The position numbers and the translations under genes were made by a program. Below are positions 20,719-32,141 of a DNA stretch of 64,000 nt, piece by piece. The notes below the pieces were generated by a model. It was given only the letters and a program-made list of their open reading frames with translations. It was not told the origin of the DNA and searched no databases. This DNA comes from Phlegmacium glaucopus (Eukaryota > Basidiomycota > Agaricomycetes > Agaricales > Cortinariaceae): NCBI GenBank assembly GCA_015039465.1, contig MU130547.1, forward strand, positions 245,233 through 309,232, written 5' to 3'. Positions within the stretch are counted from its first letter, which is position 1. Each line of letters opens with the position of its first letter.

Positions 20719-22489
20719 CTAAGCCTGGGCAGTCTCCGCAAGAGCAGTTCTCCTCGCTTCCCATCTCATCATCCTCCTCATCCTCTCCTCCGCCCCCTCC
20801 CTCACATCCCCATCACTCCCATCCTCATCCAACAACACACAACTCCCACCCGTCTCACCTCTCATCCTCTTGGCTCGCTTCTCAACCCTCGAGAAAACGT
20901 TTTCAAAAACCCTCACAGTCTCCTTTCCCAAAATAGCAAACACGATCGTCTTAAACACGTTCTTGAACCTCCCACCGGGTTTGACGAGGAGCTCGGCGAA
21001 AATGGTAGCGACTAGGTCAGTGTGGTTTTGGAAGACACCGGTGCCGAAGGAGCCGAGGATGAGATAAGGAATTTGGTGCAGTTGGAAGAGGTGAAGGATG
21101 CGGGAGATGCGGGTGTACATGGTGTGTTGGATTTGATATTCTGCATTTTGGAGGCGGCGGATATAGGCTATTTCCTTCTCTTTCTCCCTTCTCCTCTCCT
21201 CCGCCCTTCTTCTCCAAATCTCCATCTCTCCCCTTTCCCTCCTCAGCCACTCCTTCTCCCTTCTCCAAATCTCCATCTCTTCCCTCTCCCTCCTCAACCT
21301 TTCCTCATTTTCTAACCCTCGTCTAATCTCACCGGCGTTGACGGGAGCGCTGGTTAATACATCCACTTCAACTGGACTACGCCATTCGCCGTTATCGTCT
21401 CGAAGAAGAACGACACCAGGGGAATAGACCATGGCGTGCGTATAGTAAGCGTTGCTTGGGTCATTCCTATAGTGTGTGTAGAATGGGAGGGCGGCGGGCG
21501 TAATAAGAGAAGGATAGAGAGTAGACACGCGAGCTATGGATCTTTCCTGATTAAAAAAAAATCGTTAAGTAATATATTTTATGTATGAGAAAGTAAAGAA
21601 GGAAAAACGAACTTGACCTTGAGATCCGTTGATAAATCCACCGCCTGGTTTCTTGGCTGAAGCGAAATTGAGTACTCCGATTTTCTTGTTAGAAAATGGA
21701 TTCGGGTTTGAGGCGAGTGCTACGTAAACTTTACGTGCAGCAACCAGAGTGGAGTACTCTCCGATGCAGACCATAGCTTCAGGAAAGAGATTTGGAGGAA
21801 TGGAGACTTCAGCTTGAGCTTGGGCTTTGGGATTGGAGCTATCGTCCATTTGCTTATTCTCGGCTTCTGATGCTGCTTCCTCCTTCTCATCTTGTCCTTC
21901 ATTACCGCCCTCTTGGTTGATCCTGATAAATTCACTCTCCAAAATCTCCCCGCCCTCTCCAGCATCAGGTCCATAATATCTAGTATTGTCTTCCGTCCAC
22001 TGAATTTTCATCGTCAAGTCATAAGGATCAACGGCCCCTGAAGGAAAATACTCTCCCTCATCAAGAGCTTGAAGGGTACTGATTGCGATATCGCGGAGAT
22101 CATCTCTGGAGAGGTGATGATTGGGTAGCATTGTGTCCATGGAAAGTTCATCTCTCCCTCTAGGAAATCTGGAGTTGTCATTTCTACTAGATCCACGAGT
22201 GCCGCCGCTACGCCGGCCTCCTCCGAAGCCAAATTGTCCATTAAAAAGTTCCCAATAACGATCGCCTCCATTAGAACTACCGTCTCGAGGTCCGGCATGG
22301 TTGGAAGTTCGATCGTCGAAGTCTCCATCGCTGCCGCTGGCACTACCACGGCCTCCTTCACCAAAGCCGCTAATGAAGTCCCGATAGAGCTGGCCTCCGA
22401 TACCAGAACCACCGTCTCTTGTGGGAGGAGATCTAGGTGGGTTGGAGGAAGAAGTAGGGTTGTCGTAGTTGAAGTCAGCTTGAGATGAT
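20719..22489 (-). CDS. Microbial-type poly(ADP-ribose) glycohydrolase-like protein, copy B (truncated C-terminus)
   Basis: This paralogue of 15429-17950 has the same layout: an RG-rich N-terminus (NYDNPTSSSN from the acceptor at 22489), DDLRDIAISTLQ, LNFASAKKPGGGF, an intron (donor GTTCGT, acceptor TCAG), then ERSIARVSTLYPSL, VYSPGVVLL and GSFGTGVFQN. The charged insertion is much shorter than in copy A. The catalytic signature is PGGG...QER where the family has QEE, so the glutamate normally assigned to catalysis is replaced by Arg. A TAG at about 20716-20718 ends the protein after LAETAQA. The downstream DNA to 20519 still encodes the copy A-like tail (ADASSFAALQADL ... EDEEVDF), so the stop is recent. 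The start is unresolved, as in copy A. Confidence 0.65.
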
Positions 22490-23049
22490 CTGGTTAGATA
22501 GAAAAATAGATGTTATTGGACAATAAACGGTTTGAGAAATGTGTGACTCGCAATGGCATTCCCGGGAACTTGTCCAGATTCCCACCTGAAGACTGCTAGT
22601 AATGTTGGTGAGCAATTGTTGGACGGATGATAGTATCGATGAGAGTTAAAGTTAGGAATCGGAAGTAGAGGCACCATGACTCTAATACTGACAAAAGAAA
22701 AGACCCATGTCACGTCAATGCCATATGCAGTGCATGTTTTAAATTGACCCACAGCTATAAGTACGGAAACTCGACGCAAGCTTAGTTGGGTAAAAACACA
22801 CGAAGTGTGTTCTAGACCCGAAAAGACTCCGACTTCCGACAACGAAAGGGGATTCTTGATGCGAGATGCGTTACCCAAGCTACTAGGAGTGAACGACGCA
22901 TCGTTGAGTATCGATTCCCATTGTTGTAGGAGTGAAAGACTGGCTTGCACATAGGAAAAACTGTAAAACAGTTACCACTATTCTGCTACCAGACACGAGC
23001 GACGATATCGGAGGCAGTAGGCATCAATCCTGATTTTGGGCACATGGCT

Positions 23050-23349
23050 GTAAAAAGGAGGTTATCTGGCTGCCTGAAACTCAGTGACCAACCTGATCCT
23101 CTCACTGAGACTGAGGCAATGGAGCTTGGATATGATATTGCCTTTCGGTTAAGCAATTTACTACGAGAGAGGCGGCTGAAAAATTTGCCTGTCACACCCG
23201 AATACTTCTCTCAGGTGTTTGTAAAAGAGCTTTCAATGATGACTCCAGACCTCGACACCTTGATTCTGAAGGGACGATATAAATTGGCACCCAGGCCGCG
23301 CGGCCCTAAACTGTCCGACCGATTTCGTATTCAACCAAACGGGCCCTAA
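23050..23349 (+). pseudogene. 3' fragment of a BTB-domain gene
   Basis: The reading LSGCLKLSDQPDPLTETEAMELGYD ... SQVFVKELSMMTPDLDTLIL is about 90% identical to the C-terminal half of the BTB gene at 18610. It starts abruptly without the BTB domain and then runs into unrelated sequence (GRYKLAPRPRG). It is the right-hand remnant of the tandem duplication. Confidence 0.7.
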
Positions 23350-23694
23350 GTTAGTAATAGGGGAAGAACTTGGCGTGCTGGGTCACCCGGGCCCTCTATT
23401 ATTAGTACATACCTGGTAGCTATAGAGTAGTGTTCTGTGAACCAGTGTGAACCTCACCTTTCAGGTTCGCACGTCCGGACCATACCTACACTCCGAGTCA
23501 TCTCAGCTGATCATCACCGATTCACCAGTAAGTATCAACTTATATAGAGTAGGTGGTCTGCTAAAGAGAATTCGTCAGTTGAAAACAAGCAGGTATTTCC
23601 TAAGGCTCTCGGGACTAGAGTCTTTCTTAAGAACTTTATACAGGTACTGATGTAATTCCCTATCCATGCTAACAGAACTTACGATCCTACTTTA

Positions 23695-23830
23695 TCAATC
23701 TCTGGAAAAAAAAGTAAGAATTGCCTTTTCAAAGTTCCAAAGTATCAACTTGAGGACGACTCCGAAATATTTGCGGTCGACATTTCTGTTTCCTACTGGT
23801 GACAGCGAACCCACTTCAGATCACACGTGC
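23695..23830 (+). pseudogene. Decayed BTB exon 2 fragment
   Basis: The DNA AAAGTTCCAAAGTATCAACTTGAGG...TCCGAAATATTTGCG...CTACTGGTGACAG parallels exon 2 of the BTB genes at 33692 and 36518 (F.VP.YQ.E..SEIFAS..L.PTGD), with frame-breaking changes. No downstream exon follows. Confidence 0.6.
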
Positions 23831-24108
23831 CCAAAAGATCGAGAAATGGATAGAAGAGACGGATGGGGAATTGTTTGCCGCTGGCAACTTAAGGCTGATC
23901 ATAAAGTTATTTCGATCTACAGATCAACATGGTGCCCTAAAAACTGCGAACGTATCGTATATTGATTCGATAACTTGAGGAAGAATAGAAGTACTATGAA
24001 AACTCGTCAAAATTTCGAGGATGGAGAGAAATACTACAACAAAAAGAAAATTCCTTGCACACACTATCTTGTACATTGATTTTCGCAGGATCTGAACAGC
24101 TAGCAATT

Positions 24109-24712
24109 CTAGAAAGTAGAATTCTCGGGGGGCTGGGGCAATTTGCGATTATTGAATGATGCCATCTCCCTAGATAGAAAATGCAACATTGAGTCTGAAA
24201 TGAAGTAAAACAATCATATAGTGGATAACTGACCTTCGGATCTCCACAAGTACGGTTTCGATGCTGGACTGTCTCGACCACGCTGAAAGGACTGGTAGTT
24301 TATTGTAATCAACTATCCCGTTGGTCTGATTAACGAAAGGCAAATTGACACGCGAGATGAATTGCACGTCCGGTCTAGTATCAGGATATGATGGCCCGCA
24401 TGTGATCTTGAGACTGTAGATGCGATTCTCGTGCACGGTCTGAAGTCACGAAGAAAGTGCAAAGTTTGAAGATCGGTTCAGCAAGAGGTCAACAGATCGC
24501 TTACATGACCTGGACCGATGATGGTACCGTTCCAGTTACTCATCAAGATATCATCGCCGTCCTCTAATCCGTATGAACATGAGCCATCGCCAATGCCCTT
24601 CTCGCCCTTCTCGAGCTCCTCGAGCAGACGGAAATTTCTAGGGACTGTTTGTTGCATTCAGTGCGAAATAAAGGCATTCCTCATTGATGAAAAGCTGACC
24701 TTTGGCTGACAT
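24109..24712 (-). CDS. MMS2: Ubiquitin-conjugating enzyme E2 variant (Mms2/UEV1 type)
   Basis: Four exons on the minus strand (about 24710-24712 region for the MSAK start, 24505-24644, 24234-24439, 24109-24169) have GT-AG introns and kept phase. They give a protein of about 138 aa, the usual UEV length. Hallmarks: [73 protein letters not shown] and the C-terminal NRKLPQPPE. The active-site cysteine of true E2 enzymes is absent, as expected of UEVs. In other eukaryotes Mms2 pairs with Ubc13 to build Lys63-linked ubiquitin chains, including those on PCNA in post-replication repair. The gene is divergent from HSE1, with about 215 bp between ATGs. The call is confident because exon 4 ([15 protein letters not shown]) ends exactly as in the family. 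Confidence 0.9.
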
Positions 24713-24927
24713 AAAAAATAACAAAAACGGTCCTTTAGTCGAGTCACAGACGGTAGTTGAGCGTCAAGAGAGCTTCGGCGGAGTTGTAATGATTACAACG
24801 TCAGACACAGCCACGAACTCAGGCCAGGCTCAAGCGCCGCAGTCTTAGCCATTGTTTGCGACGACGACCGCAATCCATTATTCTCTTTACTTACTACGAC
24901 CACTACATTGCTTGAATATTTCTTACA
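24713..24927. promoter_or_regulatory. Shared divergent promoter, MMS2-HSE1
   Basis: Only 215 bp separate the two start codons, so both core promoters lie here. There is no canonical TATA box. Short GTCACAGACGG / AACGTCAGACAC segments and a CGACGACGACCGCAATCCA stretch (a reverse CCAAT-like ATTGG/CCAAT element) are visible. The housekeeping nature of both genes fits a TATA-less shared promoter. Confidence 0.5.
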
Positions 24928-27900
24928 ATGTTCAGCGGAGCACCACCTTCAGAATATGATGATATCGTTAGTGAGTATCTTCACCCCTAGATAATGATCA
25001 ACAGCTTCTGATTCTTTGAATTCTAAACTAGATAAGACTACAGATGAGAACTTGACCAGCGAAAATTGGGAAATGATATTAAATTTGTGTGACAAAGTGC
25101 AAGATGAGGGACAAACTGGGTAATTGTACTGCTGCTATGACATGGTTTACTACGTCTAATAGAGTAATCTAGAGCCCACGCTGCAATCGCTGCCATCTTG
25201 AAGCGTCTCGCACATAGGAACCCAAATGTTCAACTGTACGCTCTCTCGTTAGCAGAGGCCTTATCGAAGAACCTCGATATCGTTGTCCATCGGGAAATAG
25301 CGTCAAGAGCATTCACTCAAGGACTTGAGAAGTTGATAACAGACAGAGTTCGTTGCCACAAAAATTTCCAAATTTCAGACCAATTAATCATCTTATTGGA
25401 ATACACAGAATACACATGAAAAGGTCCGTCGACGAGCATTGGCCCTCATAGCAACATGGACTGCCGATTTCGAGAAAGACACAACACTAGGTATCATGGA
25501 AGATTGTTACAACAATCTCAAAGCCAAGAGTCAGTGCCACCGCTGAAAATCTACCAAGAATATCTTGTCAATGACCCTATTTAGACTACAAATTTGAACA
25601 GCCATCAGAACTGGCACCACCCACAGTCGACGACGAAATCAGACGAAAGGAAGAAGAAGAGCTTCAAAGAGTACTTGAAATGTCCATGCAGGATCGGGGG
25701 GGCCGTCCTCAGTGGTCCCAATACAGTCTTGCTCCTGCTACGTCCCCCAGCACCGCTGGCGGGCCAGCTTCGGGCCTTTCTGCTTTGAATAAATCACCAA
25801 CAGCGACAGCTAACTCAGCTCCATCTCATCCATTTGCCCAACCCAAATATCCGGGCGGCGGTTATGTCCCTGCTCGTACCCCGTCCCCTGTGGCAGTAGC
25901 TCCTCAGCCGCAACAGCCGCAGCAGTACCAACAGCCACAAATCCAACCGCAGCCACAATTACAACACCACACGACATCCATCCCATCTGCTTCAGATGCT
26001 AGTTCTTCCGCTGCTCCAGCAGTAACTGCAGCCGTAGTCAGCACTGCAACAACCACAACAGCTACACCTGCTGCTGCTGCTGCTGCTACTACTACTACCT
26101 CAGGTCCTGCGATGGCTGAAAGTGGAAACATCGTGACTCGTGTACGTGCTTTACACACCTTCGAGCCAACCGAAGCAGGAGAACTGGCGTTCGAAAAAGG
26201 CGATATCATCAAAGTTGTTGATCGTGGATACAAAGATTGGTGGCGTGGCCAACTTAAAGGTCGTACAGGAATCTTTCCTGTCAATTATGTGGTCCGTTTT
26301 ATGTTTCGGATTGAAGCATTTAAACCTGTCTTACTCACTTTCGACGTTTTTTCCCTGCAAATCTTAGGAAGCCATGCCCGAACCTACAGCGGCTGAGTTA
26401 GCAAAAGAAGCAGAGCAAGAAGCAGCTGTTTTCTCTCAGGCTGTGAATGTTGAGAAATTGTTGAACATGCTGAGAGCTCTTGACCCTGCGAAGGATAACC
26501 TTGCTGATAACGAAGAAATACAGGTTTGGATCATCTTGTGGTACCGTCTTTATGTTACCAACATTTAATCTTTTAGGAGCTCTATCGATCCAGTATGGCT
26601 CTGCGACCCAAGATTGTGAAGTTGATTGACAAATATAGCCAGAAAAGAGGTGTGGTGTTTCTTCTAACGTTACTCCGCTTTTTTCCGACTCGTTTATTTT
26701 CCAGCTGACTTGGTATCGATGAACGAAACATTTGTGCGTGCACGAACCATCTTTGACCGCATGATGGAAGAGAGTCTAGCTAGGCACACAGGAGGTACTT
26801 CTTCCGTGATTTTTTTACATTGGCCTAGATGTTTTAACTCTTGACGTTTAGTATATGAACAACAGGCTTATCATCCAACTCAATATCCACAAGGAAGGCC
26901 TGATTCACAGGCTGGTAGGCGCCAGGACTATCATTCTCCCAGTAGGGTTCCACAAGCTTACGGATGGAACCCAAACGTCTTTGAACCAAATTACAACGCC
27001 TACCCTGGCCCTGCTAACGCTTATCCTGGACAAATGCCAATGACGGGTCCTAGTCAGGATCCGGCTGGGGTTCCCATTCCTTATGGTACGACTAGTCCTG
27101 GTCCTTCTAGGTTAGGTCCACAACAACCGCAACAACAACAACCACAAGGATATCCCGATCCGAACCTACCTTCGCCTTATGGTCCTGCTCCTGGTCCTAA
27201 TACTGTTGGTATGCCGCAGCAGCAGCAGCAGCAGCAGCAGATTCAAGCAGGATATGGCGCTGTTGGGCAGGCTGGTCATCAGCAGAACGTCCCATATACC
27301 CAACAAGGACCAACGCCTTATCCAGCTCAGCAACAGCCGGTTCAGCAGCAGTTCCAACAGCAACCGATTTCTCAACAGCATATTCAAACTCATGCGATTC
27401 AGCAACAACCTATCCAAGCTCAACCGATTCAGCAACAACCTATCCAGGCTCAACCGATTCAGCAACAACCTATCCAGGCTCAACCAATTCAGCAACAACC
27501 CATCCAAGCTCAACCGATTCAGCAACAACCTGTTCAAGCCCAACCAATTCAGGAACGAACTGTCCAAGCTCAACCGATTCAGCAACAACCTGTACAAGCT
27601 CAACCTGTTCAACAACCCATTCAACCTCAACCGCTTCAACGCCGACCTACTCAATCTCAGCCGGTTCAGCAGCAACCTAGTAATGTTGAGCTTGAACAGT
27701 TGCCCATCCAAGAAACGGTCCAAGCCCAGCCACAGCCACAGCCACAGCCACAGCCACAGCCACAGGCCCAGGTTCAGGCGTCCTCTGCTGCTAATACCGT
27801 CTCTCCCCAGCCTCAAGCCCAACAGCCGCAGCAACAACCTGTTGGTCCTCCGTATATCTACAATCCTAATACCACCTATGCTGATCCGAACGTTCAAGCT

Positions 27901-28791
27901 TGGGCACAGTATTACGCTCAAGGCGGGAAGGATTTAGCTGGTTCTGTGTATTTTATCTCGATTCCTGGATTGACGGATAGCCATGTTTCTGGAAGCCCTC
28001 AACAGAGAGAGGCTCAACTAGCTCAACAGGCCCAACAGGCCCAACAGGTTCATAATCAAGTTCAACAGCAGCAGCATTCCGGGGACGGAATTTTGGGTCA
28101 TCAATCGCTGGAAGGTTACAATACCTCTGTCCAACAGCAACAACAGCCGCACCAAACGCACCCCCAAGTATCGGGGATGGAACTTTCTTACGCTGCCGCC
28201 AGCCACCATCAACCGCAACCCCAGGAGCAGGAGCAGCCATCACAACTACATGAATTACAGCCTACGCAGTTATCTCAATACCAACAACCACAACACGATC
28301 AAGACCAAATTCATCCACAACCGCATCCGCATCCGCAACCTCAGTCTCAATCTCTGCATGAATATGACTACGCTGCTCAGAATCCTTATCAGCAGCAACA
28401 GTCCTCAGTTACGGTAGCGAATGTAGCGGGATCCCTACGGTCTAGCCCTACCAAATCCACATTCTCTGGCTTGTTGAATCGAGGAGGCAGCCTTTCAGCA
28501 GGTAGTATCGGTGGCGTTCAAACTGGCATTGCTACTGGTGGTAGTGGTAGCGGCCATGATGGATATCCCAATCCCATGCAACCCACCGCCTCAACGACTC
28601 CATCTTGGGTGTTACCAAAGAAAACTCCCCCAGCAACTGTGGTGGGAGGCTCACCTATTATCCATGCACAGAGGGATGTTGGCGCTAGTGGGTTGTCGGG
28701 TCAGTTTGGAGGAATAAGTCTTAGTGATCCCCCGGCTGGTGGTGGTGGGGGCCGTAGTCCACCCAATCAAGGAGTTGGGACCCTGGCTTGA
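24928..28791 (+). CDS. HSE1: HSE1, ESCRT-0 subunit (VHS-UIM-SH3-GAT protein)
   Basis: Nine exons (24928-24970, 25032-25119, 25173-25347, 25409-25529, 25585-26291, 26368-26523, 26577-26649, 26705-26794, 26852-28791) read in phase for about 1130 aa. Order: VHS domain (about residues 10-140: TSENWEMILNLCDKV, NPNVQLYALSLAEALSKN, KVRRRALALIATW), ubiquitin-interacting motif (EEEELQRVLEMSMQD, about 160-175), and an Ala/Gln/Pro linker. Next come an SH3 domain (about 325-380: VRALHTFEPTEAGELAFEKGD ... GIFPVNYV), a GAT/STAM-core helical region (about 380-490) and a very long Gln/Pro-rich tail. With Vps27, HSE1 binds ubiquitinated cargo on endosomes and starts multivesicular body sorting. The protein is longer than typical Hse1 because of the Q-rich tail, which contains 10-residue tandem repeats. 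The ATG was chosen because MFSGAPPSEYDDIV leads directly into the VHS domain. Confidence 0.92.
27395..27620 (+). repeat. 30-bp coding tandem repeat (IQQQPIQAQP) in HSE1
   Basis: The 30-bp unit encoding IQQQPIQAQP is repeated about five times perfectly or with single changes, then decays into QERTVQAQP and QPVQAQP variants. Just downstream (27725-27768) a CAGCCA dinucleotide-type repeat encodes alternating QP. Such tracts expand and contract easily. Confidence 0.85.
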
Positions 28792-29068
28792 AAACGGAGG
28801 AAGCGAGACATGATGGGATTGCATAAGTTTTTTTGCTGAGGTGTGGCGATGTCGATGAAACACCCCAATAAATAGTCTACTTCTATAATCTTTCTGAATC
28901 ACTTAACTGCTTGTCATCTGTAATTTTGTCGCAAAATTCGGGTTCTATTTTGCGTATTTGCTTTTGGGTTGATCTCTTGGAAAATAGATGATTCGTAAAT
29001 TAGTAGTACCATCTATGTAACGAGCAAAAATAAGTATGTAAATAACGAGCAGCCACACGGCACAGCGA
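28792..29068. other. Convergent 3' region between HSE1 and mS29
   Basis: The stop codons of the two convergent genes are about 275 bp apart. The AATAAA at about 28868-28873 could serve HSE1, and AT-rich sequence near 28980-29040 could serve the minus-strand gene. Nothing else is visible. Confidence 0.5.
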
Positions 29069-31168
29069 TCACTGCCATGGACGTTGACCACCTCCAGGTT
29101 TGATTTTCCTGCCGTTGTCCGTAGATACCCTCTCCTCTGTCGGAGGTGGTTCAAATAATGCTAGTGACAATTCTGGTAGAGGACATTCCAAAGACGTAAA
29201 GCTCGATAAAAGGCCCTTCCATACGAAATCTCTAGGGTTCCCTCCAGATTCGGTATATTTCGCAAGTAACTGCTCGTCGTAATTGGCTAAGGGGCAGGTT
29301 GGTCAATTATTCGTATCTCAATAGCGAGGAGAAAGAAAAAACGAAGTAGACGCCTTGATTGAGAAGCCAAAAATAAAATGTTTACTTACAGCCAACCAAA
29401 ACATTCTCACTCTTCCAGATCGACATGAGTGACGTAGCTTCTTCTAGTGTGAGTTTCTCGGGTACAGGCAGTGCTCTCAAACCATGAGCGTATTCAAGTA
29501 GCACAGGAGAACGTTTATCATATGGACTCATTGGATGGTCGTAATCCAGCTTGAGGGTGTCTCGGAGCTCCAGGGTTAGGGTAAACATAGTATCGGAAGA
29601 GGTTATGGCTCCCATGAAAGCACCTTTGGCCTGAGAAACATGTTAATCATGGAGAAACCCTTAGCGAATGGGAAGACGCACAAATGATCTTTTGCCGGAT
29701 GCGTATTCCATGATCAAACGTGGCATGGATAGATGATACGAGTTGATAGGTAGAAAATGGGGATCCCGATACTTAGTTTTGTGGTACAAGGCTTGAAAAT
29801 CGTCGACGGCGAGTAAAACAGGATACCTGCCCAAATGAAGAACAAAAAGCCGTTAGACTTGACCAGGAAAGACAAGCGCAGCATTACATCGTCTGTTTTT
29901 CTAACGTTCTCATTACAGTCTCCAAAATCAATGGAGACTGGGCCACTGTTCTCGACCTCTCCGATATCGCGATACCAATGAGGTCAGCAAGAGTCGTTCC
30001 AGCAGGCACCTCCTGTTTTTCCAATACCAAATCCTCTTGTAGTTGAATAGAGCCCAGAGCTTCAGCGTTGACCGTTAACATTCGTTGAAGGGTTTGGAAA
30101 GCGAATGCGGGTTGTAGGTAGGTCTGTGTGCGGATATCGTATGCGTAGGGAGTAGTTGAATTGACGATACCGACGGCTCGAGGAATATAGATAACTATCC
30201 ACTTCTGAGCGACACAGTGTTGGACGGCTTGTAGAAGCAAAAAACTCTTTCCACACCCAGATCGACCGGCTGGAAATATTGATCAGTAAATTAAAAAAGG
30301 AATGATACCAAAAATAGTATGCTCACTGAGAACGACCCTTGTATCCAAGCTAGATCCCTGTCCCGCTGCCTCCAACATATCAATGGTCTCCATCGTCACC
30401 CCCCGAATGACTGTGCGTGGCTTTGATAATAGTCGAAACTATCGAAATATTCATAAGAAAAGAGTAGAATGACAGAGTGTGGTTCCAATGGCTTCGAGAT
30501 GGGCTTTACAGGCTATGATTCGCCTTTTACTATTTCATGTTTCAAGTACACGAAAGCAAGAATCATCTCGAGAGACAATTGGGACTAAAAAAGGAAAGAA
30601 AAGAATGAATACTTACTTCCATAAGCATTTTCTTGGGCAAACCGAAGACGTGAAAGGGATCGTTCTGGGATAAGTGGAATTCTACAGGTTTGCCAACAAT
30701 ATCTGGACCTTTAAGTACTTTCTAGGAGAACTTTGAGAAGAAGGTCTACTGTAAGGACAATAACACGTACTGGTTCAAATAGAGCCGTAGAAAGGTCGTT
30801 CAGCCCAGTCGCTTGGAATAATGGATGCTTTAACTGCGCTGCAGAAATCGAACTAAAAATGGGCTATAGATACGATTCTGGTTAAGAAGAATTGACAAAA
30901 AATAAAAGTAGAAACACGTACTGCTGGGCGTACTCGCACTGTAGGATGATATTCCTTCCCATTTTTTCTCATGTACCCTGGTTCTACAAATTGACATCAT
31001 CAAAAAAAAAGATGGGTATGTTATGCAACATATACACGAACTAGACTGAACAGGTTTCCGTTCATCTCCATTTTTGGTCGCGTATCCCCGCGTTAGACGG
31101 GGCTCTACTGTTGTCAATACCCGCGACAAGGATGATTCTGCGCGAGTAGCAATGGTCAATAGTGACAT
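29069..31168 (-). CDS. RSM23: Mitochondrial small-subunit ribosomal protein mS29 (DAP3/RSM23)
   Basis: The gene reads through many short introns from MSLLTIATRAESSLSRVL (31168), an Arg-rich mitochondrial presequence ending near RGYATKNG, to GGGQRPWQ and TGA at 29069-29071. Hallmarks: FHVFGLPKKMLMEV, VIRGVTMETIDMLEAAGQG, the Walker A loop GRSGCGKS (about 30265), IVIYIPRAVGIVNSTTPYAYD with TYLQPAFAFQTLQRML, the Walker B-like PVLLAVDDFQALY, and a C-terminal half with MSIWKSENVLVG and YTESGGNPRDFVWKGLL. mS29 is the GTP-binding protein at the head/subunit interface of the mitochondrial ribosome; in animals it is known as DAP3. Approximate exons: 31168-31050, 30960-30910, 30860-30780, 30710-30620, 30430-30330, 30270-29890, 29825-29690, 29635-29385, 29285-29069. 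Exact edges of the small exons are approximate. Confidence 0.9.
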
Positions 31169-31870
31169 GTCTAGTCTAAATTATATTTTGACCTCCCGAC
31201 TGAGTTAGCAACTTGATGATTAGATAAGTAGAGGTAAGTAGATATTATATAATCAAGTTCAAGTATGTGACTGCGACCTCGGACAACTTTCAAAATCCTC
31301 TTGCTCACTGCTTCAAAATACAATACCCCTTTAGGGGAAGGTATTGAACTTGTACTATGAACCACTGTACCTTGATATCTGCGCAATTGCAACACCAGCC
31401 AAGGACGAAACCAGCTTTATGTCCTGTCTTATTGGCATTGTCTGAACTTTGAAGATCACTTGAAGAGTCAACGCCGGATCATTAAGAACTTATCACGATA
31501 GCGAATGATCCTGCCCCAAATAAAAGATTCTAGCCTCTACGTCAATTCGGCCCCGAGTCATAGCTCCTCGCCAGTTATTAACACTAGCGTTGACGACGGC
31601 TTCGATTGGTGACAGGATGCTCCAAACGCTCCCTCATGCGCGTCATGCTTGATCACCCAAAGGAAGGCTTAGAAATGTCGATTCCTAGTCACTCCACACA
31701 GCCCAATCTCTCCAGAGACGCAGAGTTCTGCAGAGCTCCAGAATCTAGGCTCTAGCCAACCGATCCGGCAACATATTGGCAGACCGTCATCAAGACCGTC
31801 ATTAACAAGTTGGCTGTCCTCGAGGCGGTGGAGCTTGTGGAATACCCGAATCTGGATGCTCCAACGCTAC
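31169..31870. other. Upstream region of secreted-protein gene A; partly duplicated near 40.2-40.4 kb
   Basis: No gene is visible. From about 31550 (TAGCTCCTCGCCAGTTATTAACACTAGCG) the sequence is homologous to the reverse complement of about 40300-40400. The duplication that made the two secreted-protein genes therefore includes roughly 300 bp beyond the promoter. Confidence 0.5.
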
Positions 31871-31871
31871 C

Positions 31872-31878
31872 TATAAAA
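31872..31878 (+). promoter_or_regulatory. TATA box of secreted-protein gene A
   Basis: CTATAAAATC is conserved with the inverted paralogue (CTATAAAACC on the minus strand at 39820-39826). In both genes a matching transcribed leader follows (CTCATGAGTATTTCC / TTCATGAGTGTTTCC ... CATCAAGTCTTACCC), with a 5'UTR intron ending CCTATAG just before the ATG. Confidence 0.75.
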
Positions 31879-32141
31879 TCTGTATCGTTCATGAGTATTT
31901 CCCCCCAGCCTGGTGCCTTCTTTCACATCAAGTCTTACCCATATGTAAAATGCTCTCCTACCGTTTCACCATGCGAACTGACGCCAGCCTTTTCTTACAG
32001 TCCTCGGCTGGTCCTTAGAATAAATTCTTCACATCCATAACTAATCTCAACTCCTACAAGGTAAGCTTTGTTCTTTTTGTTTTATCCAACTTGACGTCTG
32101 AATCGCTCATGGTTTTTCCTATAGTCAACTCCAACGTAAAC

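Noticed and set aside
27166..27921. Long minus- and plus-strand frames over the HSE1 tail
   Set aside because: They are shadows of the CAG/CAA repeats; the HSE1 frame is continuous with the conserved domains.
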